From Polaribacter vadi (GTDB lineage: Bacteria; Bacteroidota; Bacteroidia; Flavobacteriales; Flavobacteriaceae): a DNA stretch of 64,000 bases. The DNA lies in NCBI RefSeq assembly GCF_001761365.1, contig NZ_CP017477.1, forward strand, positions 2,718,001 to 2,782,000, read 5' to 3'. The first letter of the stretch is position 1. Each line of letters begins with the position of its first letter. Under the pieces are notes generated by a model. It was not told the origin of the DNA, searched no databases, and saw only the letters and a list, made by a program, of their open reading frames with translations. A program made the translations under genes and the position numbers. This document shows, piece by piece, positions 61,327 through 64,000 of this stretch.

Positions 61327-61449
61327 ATTATTTAATTACCCAATAATTATAGATTATATTCATAAAATATGGATAAATAATTATATTTTATAGTAACGAG
61401 GAGAGCTTAAAACTCACTGATATGATACAAAACATAACTAATTACTATT

Positions 61450-62244
61450 CTAAACTCTTTTGTCTATACTTTTTTGGTCAAAAGCAATTAAATTAAAAAG
61501 CTGTCTCATTCTGGAACGTACTCTAATACCATATCGTTCTTCTAATTCTTTGGCGTTGAGGTTTGTGGTGGCGTGGGTAAGTATTCTATTTTTAAAATTA
61601 TGGGATTTCTCGACTGCGCTCGAAATGACACTTTGAAAGTCATTTGTTTTTAGGAATAAATCATATCTTGATAACAAAATTTCTCCCATTACGTTGCAAT
61701 CTTTTCCGAAATGTCTACCGGTTGTTTCTACTCCTAAATCGTCGAAGCAGTAATAGTTATTGTTGCCATAATGTTCTATAATTGAAAAGCCTTTGTTATT
61801 GAATTCAAATGCTATGTTTCTTGCTGGAATTACATTGTAGGTTTTTTGATGAGGTACTATGTGTGGTAATAGTTTCATTAGGCTTGTTTTTCCACATCCT
61901 ACTGGACCCGATAATAGTATTCCTTTGTTTGGGTCTATTTTTAATTTTTTGCAGGTTTCAACGTCTCGAATAAAATAAGTACACAATTTATATAAAATCG
62001 CTTCATCTTCTTTATGCATTTTAAAGTTTTTGCCAAATAGTAGTTTGCCCTTTGCATCTAGGTATATTAACATTTTTTCAAAATCATAGTGAATCCTATT
62101 GCCTTTGAGTTCGCCTAATTTATATTCTAGGATTCCTTCTTGAATGATATGTGGCGTTTTTGTATTCATTTTTTTAATTCCTGCCTGCGCAAGAATGGCA
62201 GATTTTTTTTTGCTAATACTTTTTCTTAATTTTATATTGTTCAT
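61450..62244 (-). CDS. DnaC-like ATPase of a mobile element
   Basis: About 264 residues from the Met at 62244. Walker A is GILLSGPVGCGKTSLMKLLP, Walker B is YYCFDDLGVETTGRHFG, and the C-terminal end is NLNAKELEERYGIRVRSRMR. These are features of DnaC/IstB-like helicase-loader ATPases found in Bacteroidetes integrative elements. Two segments look foreign: SAILAQAG near the N-terminus and SVISSAVEKSHNF before the HATTN sensor; both derive from REP-like palindromes in the DNA. The upstream Met at 62277 would add an unusual Cys/Phe-rich start. Confidence 0.8.
   Translation of the reverse strand: MNNIKLRKSISKKKSAILAQAGIKKMNTKTPHIIQEGILEYKLGELKGNRIHYDFEKMLIYLDAKGKLLFGKNFKMHKEDEAILYKLCTYFIRDVETCKKLKIDPNKGILLSGPVGCGKTSLMKLLPHIVPHQKTYNVIPARNIAFEFNNKGFSIIEHYGNNNYYCFDDLGVETTGRHFGKDCNVMGEILLSRYDLFLKTNDFQSVISSAVEKSHNFKNRILTHATTNLNAKELEERYGIRVRSRMRQLFNLIAFDQKSIDKRV
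61596..61655. repeat. REP-like element inside the ATPase gene (copy 1)
   Basis: TTTCTCGACTGCGCTCGAAA at 61606 with ATGACA following is the type of palindrome (CTCGA...TCGAAATGACA) dispersed in Bacteroidetes genomes. It encodes SVISSAVEKS in frame. Confidence 0.6.
62181..62201. repeat. REP-like element inside the ATPase gene (copy 2)
   Basis: CTGCCTGCGC followed by AAGAATGGCAG, an imperfect palindrome of the CTGCCTGCGCAGG type. It encodes ILAQAG in frame near the N-terminus. Confidence 0.55.
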
Positions 62245-62277
62245 TTTGTCTTGAAACAAAATGAAACAAAAGATCAA

Positions 62278-62736
62278 GACTTATTTTTTAGCTACGCTAG
62301 TTACCAACCAAAATATATTTTGTTTATGGTAGTTTTGAATTCTACTTTTTCTTTTTTCTCTAATACTTTTTCCATTGATGAAAAAGTATTCAAAAAATCT
62401 AGCCTTGGATTTTCGACGGTCAAATTTATTTTTGATTTCTAAAACAAAAGAACTCGCTCTGCTCAGACAGCTTTTGTTTTTACGAAATCTTCAAATATTT
62501 GACGCTCGTCTGCAAATCCTATGGCGGTTTAGATTCTGAAGAGAAATAAAATAGGTCGGTTGTGATTCTGTTTCATTTATGGTTTTAGGTATTTTAAATT
62601 AATTCGTTTTCAAATGCGAAAAATATTTATTTGACCACCGGGTTATGAAACCGACGATTATGATTTTTGGTTTTGGTATAATCATAGTTGTTTTCAATTT
62701 GATGAGATTGCTTTGTCGTGCTTCCGCGCAATGACG
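62278..62736. other. Gap between mobile-element genes with repeated modules
   Basis: A 459-base gap. It shares several stretches with 63831-64000: GAAACAAAAGATCAAGACT near 62261 versus GAAACAAAAAATCAAGACT near 63849, GAATTCTACTTTTT at 62337 and 63883, and AAATAAAATAGGTCG near 62546 and 63969. A REP-like palindrome lies at its right end. Confidence 0.6.
62707..62736. repeat. REP-like palindrome
   Basis: ATTGCTTTGTCGTGCTTCCG followed by CGCAATGACG; ATTGC and GCAAT are the outer arms. It ends at the base before the stop codon of the next gene. Confidence 0.6.
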
Positions 62737-63423
62737 CTAGAGTGGTTCGTTGTAATTTTTGTTTTTAGTTGTTTTGAGGTTGTCCCTGTTTTGGCTAACT
62801 GATTTTTGGTTTTGATTTTCTTTGATTTCTTCTGCTTTTATCATCCAGTTTTTTGCTGTGGCTTGCCAATTTACAATTTTTGTTTTTCCACCCACTTTCC
62901 AACCAATGCCTTGGTAATGATTGTAAAATTTTTGCCCTTCGATTATTGGCCAGTTTTCTTTTTTAAAAAAAGTAATTACTTCTTTTTCATTTTTTGGCTG
63001 GTCAAGTTTAATAACGTTTTTATTGTTTCTATTAGTTTGTATATGTTTATTAATAGATACCAGTGCTTGTCCACTGCTTGTCTCGATATTGGTACTGTTG
63101 TGTACCAGAGCTTGTCCAGTACTTGTCCCGAATTTGTTCATCTTGATTTTGCTGCCTTTGTACGGGTTGTGAGAGGGATAATAAACGAGGTATTTCCAGT
63201 GACTTAATTCTTTTATGCATTTATGATAGGTTGATTTAGATCCTATTTTTGATAGACTCATCATTTCTTCTCTATTGATATAAAATATTTCTAAAAATCG
63301 ATTGTTGTTCCATTTTTGGAATAAGGCAATGTATAGGCTTATATGGGTTGGGTTTAAGCGATTGTCTTTTGAGAATTGCATGAAGACTCCTTTTAGGTGT
63401 TTTATGTAGTTTACATTTTGCAT
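62737..63423 (-). CDS. Replication-initiator-like / helix-turn-helix protein of a mobile element
   Basis: A 228-residue protein. The N-terminal half is a winged-helix-like region (NRLNPTHISLYIALFQKWNN, INREEMMSLSKIGSKSTYHK, CIKELSHWKYLVYYP), as in Bacteroidetes plasmid and transposon replication or partner proteins. The middle has two copies of a TGQALV/SGQALV motif in a low-complexity linker, and the C-terminus has KEVITFFKKENWPIIEGQKF, with YNHYQGIGWKVGG and NWQATAKNWM, similar to conserved ends of mobile-element proteins. Function inferred from context with the DnaC-like ATPase and the excisionase-like gene. Confidence 0.7.
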   Translation of the reverse strand: MQNVNYIKHLKGVFMQFSKDNRLNPTHISLYIALFQKWNNNRFLEIFYINREEMMSLSKIGSKSTYHKCIKELSHWKYLVYYPSHNPYKGSKIKMNKFGTSTGQALVHNSTNIETSSGQALVSINKHIQTNRNNKNVIKLDQPKNEKEVITFFKKENWPIIEGQKFYNHYQGIGWKVGGKTKIVNWQATAKNWMIKAEEIKENQNQKSVSQNRDNLKTTKNKNYNEPL

Positions 63424-63443
63424 AGCATGGACTTCTCGATATT

Positions 63444-63502
63444 ATTTTACTGTCCTAATTCGCTAAGCTCATTAGGGCAGTAAAATCACTCGAAGTGACA
63501 GA
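63444..63502. repeat. Long hairpin plus REP-like tail
   Basis: A 16-bp stem with one G-T pair: 63444-63459 with 63471-63486 (ATTTTACTG...CAGTAAAAT), followed by CACTCGAAGTGACAGAGG. It lies between two mobile-element genes and may terminate the excisionase transcript. Confidence 0.65.
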
Positions 63503-63513
63503 GGTTTTTAACT

Positions 63514-63792
63514 TTAGAATTTATTATGAATGCGGTTTTCTTCTAGTACTTTTTGAATTTCTTCGTAATCGTAGTAGATAACTCCTCCAACTTTAGAGTA
63601 GGGGAGTGTACCATTGATTCTTAAGTTTTGTAATGTTCCTGGAGAAATGCTTAATAAATCTCTGACCTCTGGAGATTTTAACCATTTTTTTGGTGCAAAA
63701 CCTGATTGATGATTGATCATTGCTTTGATGTCTTCTAGTAATTCTTCTTTGAAGATATAAAGATCTTCTGTGGTAATGATTGTTGCTGCCAT
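63514..63792 (-). CDS. Excisionase-like helix-turn-helix protein
   Basis: A 92-residue protein with a MerR-like HTH in the C-terminal half: KKWLKSPEVRDLLSISPGTL, QNLRINGTLPYSKVGGVIYY, DYEEIQKVLEEN. The SPEVRDLLxISPGTLxxLR pattern is typical of excisionase/DNA-binding proteins of Bacteroidetes integrative elements. It heads the unit with the initiator-like protein and the ATPase, all on the minus strand. Confidence 0.88.
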   Translation of the reverse strand: MAATIITTEDLYIFKEELLEDIKAMINHQSGFAPKKWLKSPEVRDLLSISPGTLQNLRINGTLPYSKVGGVIYYDYEEIQKVLEENRIHNKF

Positions 63793-64000
63793 TTTTGATT
63801 ATTTTTTAAATTACATATTATTCTTTCATTTTTTCTTGATAAAAAACGAAACAAAAAATCAAGACTCACTTTTATTTTTATAGAATTCTACTTTTTATTC
63901 CACTAACGAATCCAGACCGCAAGCTCTTTGGATTCTACCGTTTCATAAAAATTGAATTCTTACTAAAAATAAAATAGGTCGATAGTTACTTTAATAGGTT
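63793..64000. other. Promoter region with repeated module (right copy)
   Basis: Contains the second copy of the stretches listed for 62278-62736 and an imperfect palindrome (AATCCAGACCGCAAGC / GGATT). The element continues beyond the window. Confidence 0.5.

Noticed and set aside
63051-63135. Repeated TGQALV/SGQALV coding segment as a DNA repeat element
   Set aside because: The two units differ at DNA level and lie in a low-complexity linker; more likely internal peptide repetition of the protein.
1-64000. Intact tRNA or rRNA genes
   Set aside because: No complete cloverleaf or rRNA sequence was seen; only a short tRNA-3'-end-like fragment at 25662-25680.

Overview
The window is AT-rich chromosomal DNA of a marine Flavobacteriaceae-type Bacteroidetes (Polaribacter/Tenacibaculum-like). 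Evidence: codon use and protein signatures (Lipobox-Cys lipoproteins, DUF1800/DUF1501 pair, LytTR regulators, the long 665-residue urocanase), start codons without Shine-Dalgarno sequences, and several exact matches to the Bacteroidetes -7 promoter element TAnnTTTG. No rRNA, intact tRNA, CRISPR array or complete insertion sequence was seen.

Layout. 0-6.2 kb: the 3' part of biotin carboxylase, an Lrp regulator, a receiver/HPt/LytTR signalling set and a DUF1800-DUF1501 pair. 6.3-16.9 kb: a uronate catabolism region. KduI and KduD convert the product of polysaccharide lyases to 2-keto-3-deoxygluconate; KdgK and Eda take it to pyruvate and glyceraldehyde-3-phosphate. Two LacI repressors flank these genes, each with visible palindromic operators. 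ManA, a sugar-1-kinase, a nucleotidyltransferase and a sugar MFS porter lie in the same region. 17-25.5 kb: acetyl-CoA synthetase and a compact hutHUIG histidine-degradation operon with a divergent LysR gene.

25.6-48 kb is accessory DNA. A gene remnant (VOC/glyoxalase C-terminus) marks the left side, followed by a five-gene cassette of unknown function, two tandem amidohydrolase lipoproteins, an FKBP/beta-propeller fusion, a serine hydrolase, a duplicated DUF2493 segment, a TTG-started pyruvate carboxylase, and a Fur-regulated oxidoreductase/methyltransferase group whose divergent promoter carries three 17-bp dyads.

47-61 kb reads as a defence island. An ECF-like sigma factor, a small protein and an ImmA/IrrE protease diverge from a five-gene operon: a 57-residue protein, an LRAT-fold hydrolase, a Pycsar-type membrane effector, a class III nucleotidyl cyclase and an E2-like protein with a SEC-C zinc motif. 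This is the most interesting candidate system. It is followed by an AbiEi-Fic fusion with a six-copy operator array over its start codon, an orphan XRE regulator, a membrane protein with pentapeptide-like repeats, and a 1545-residue restriction-endonuclease/P-loop NTPase/helical-repeat protein. 61-64 kb holds mobile-element genes (DnaC-like ATPase, replication-initiator-like protein, excisionase-like HTH), a decayed tyrosine recombinase C-terminus and many REP-like palindromes, two of which appear to be inserted in frame inside the ATPase gene.
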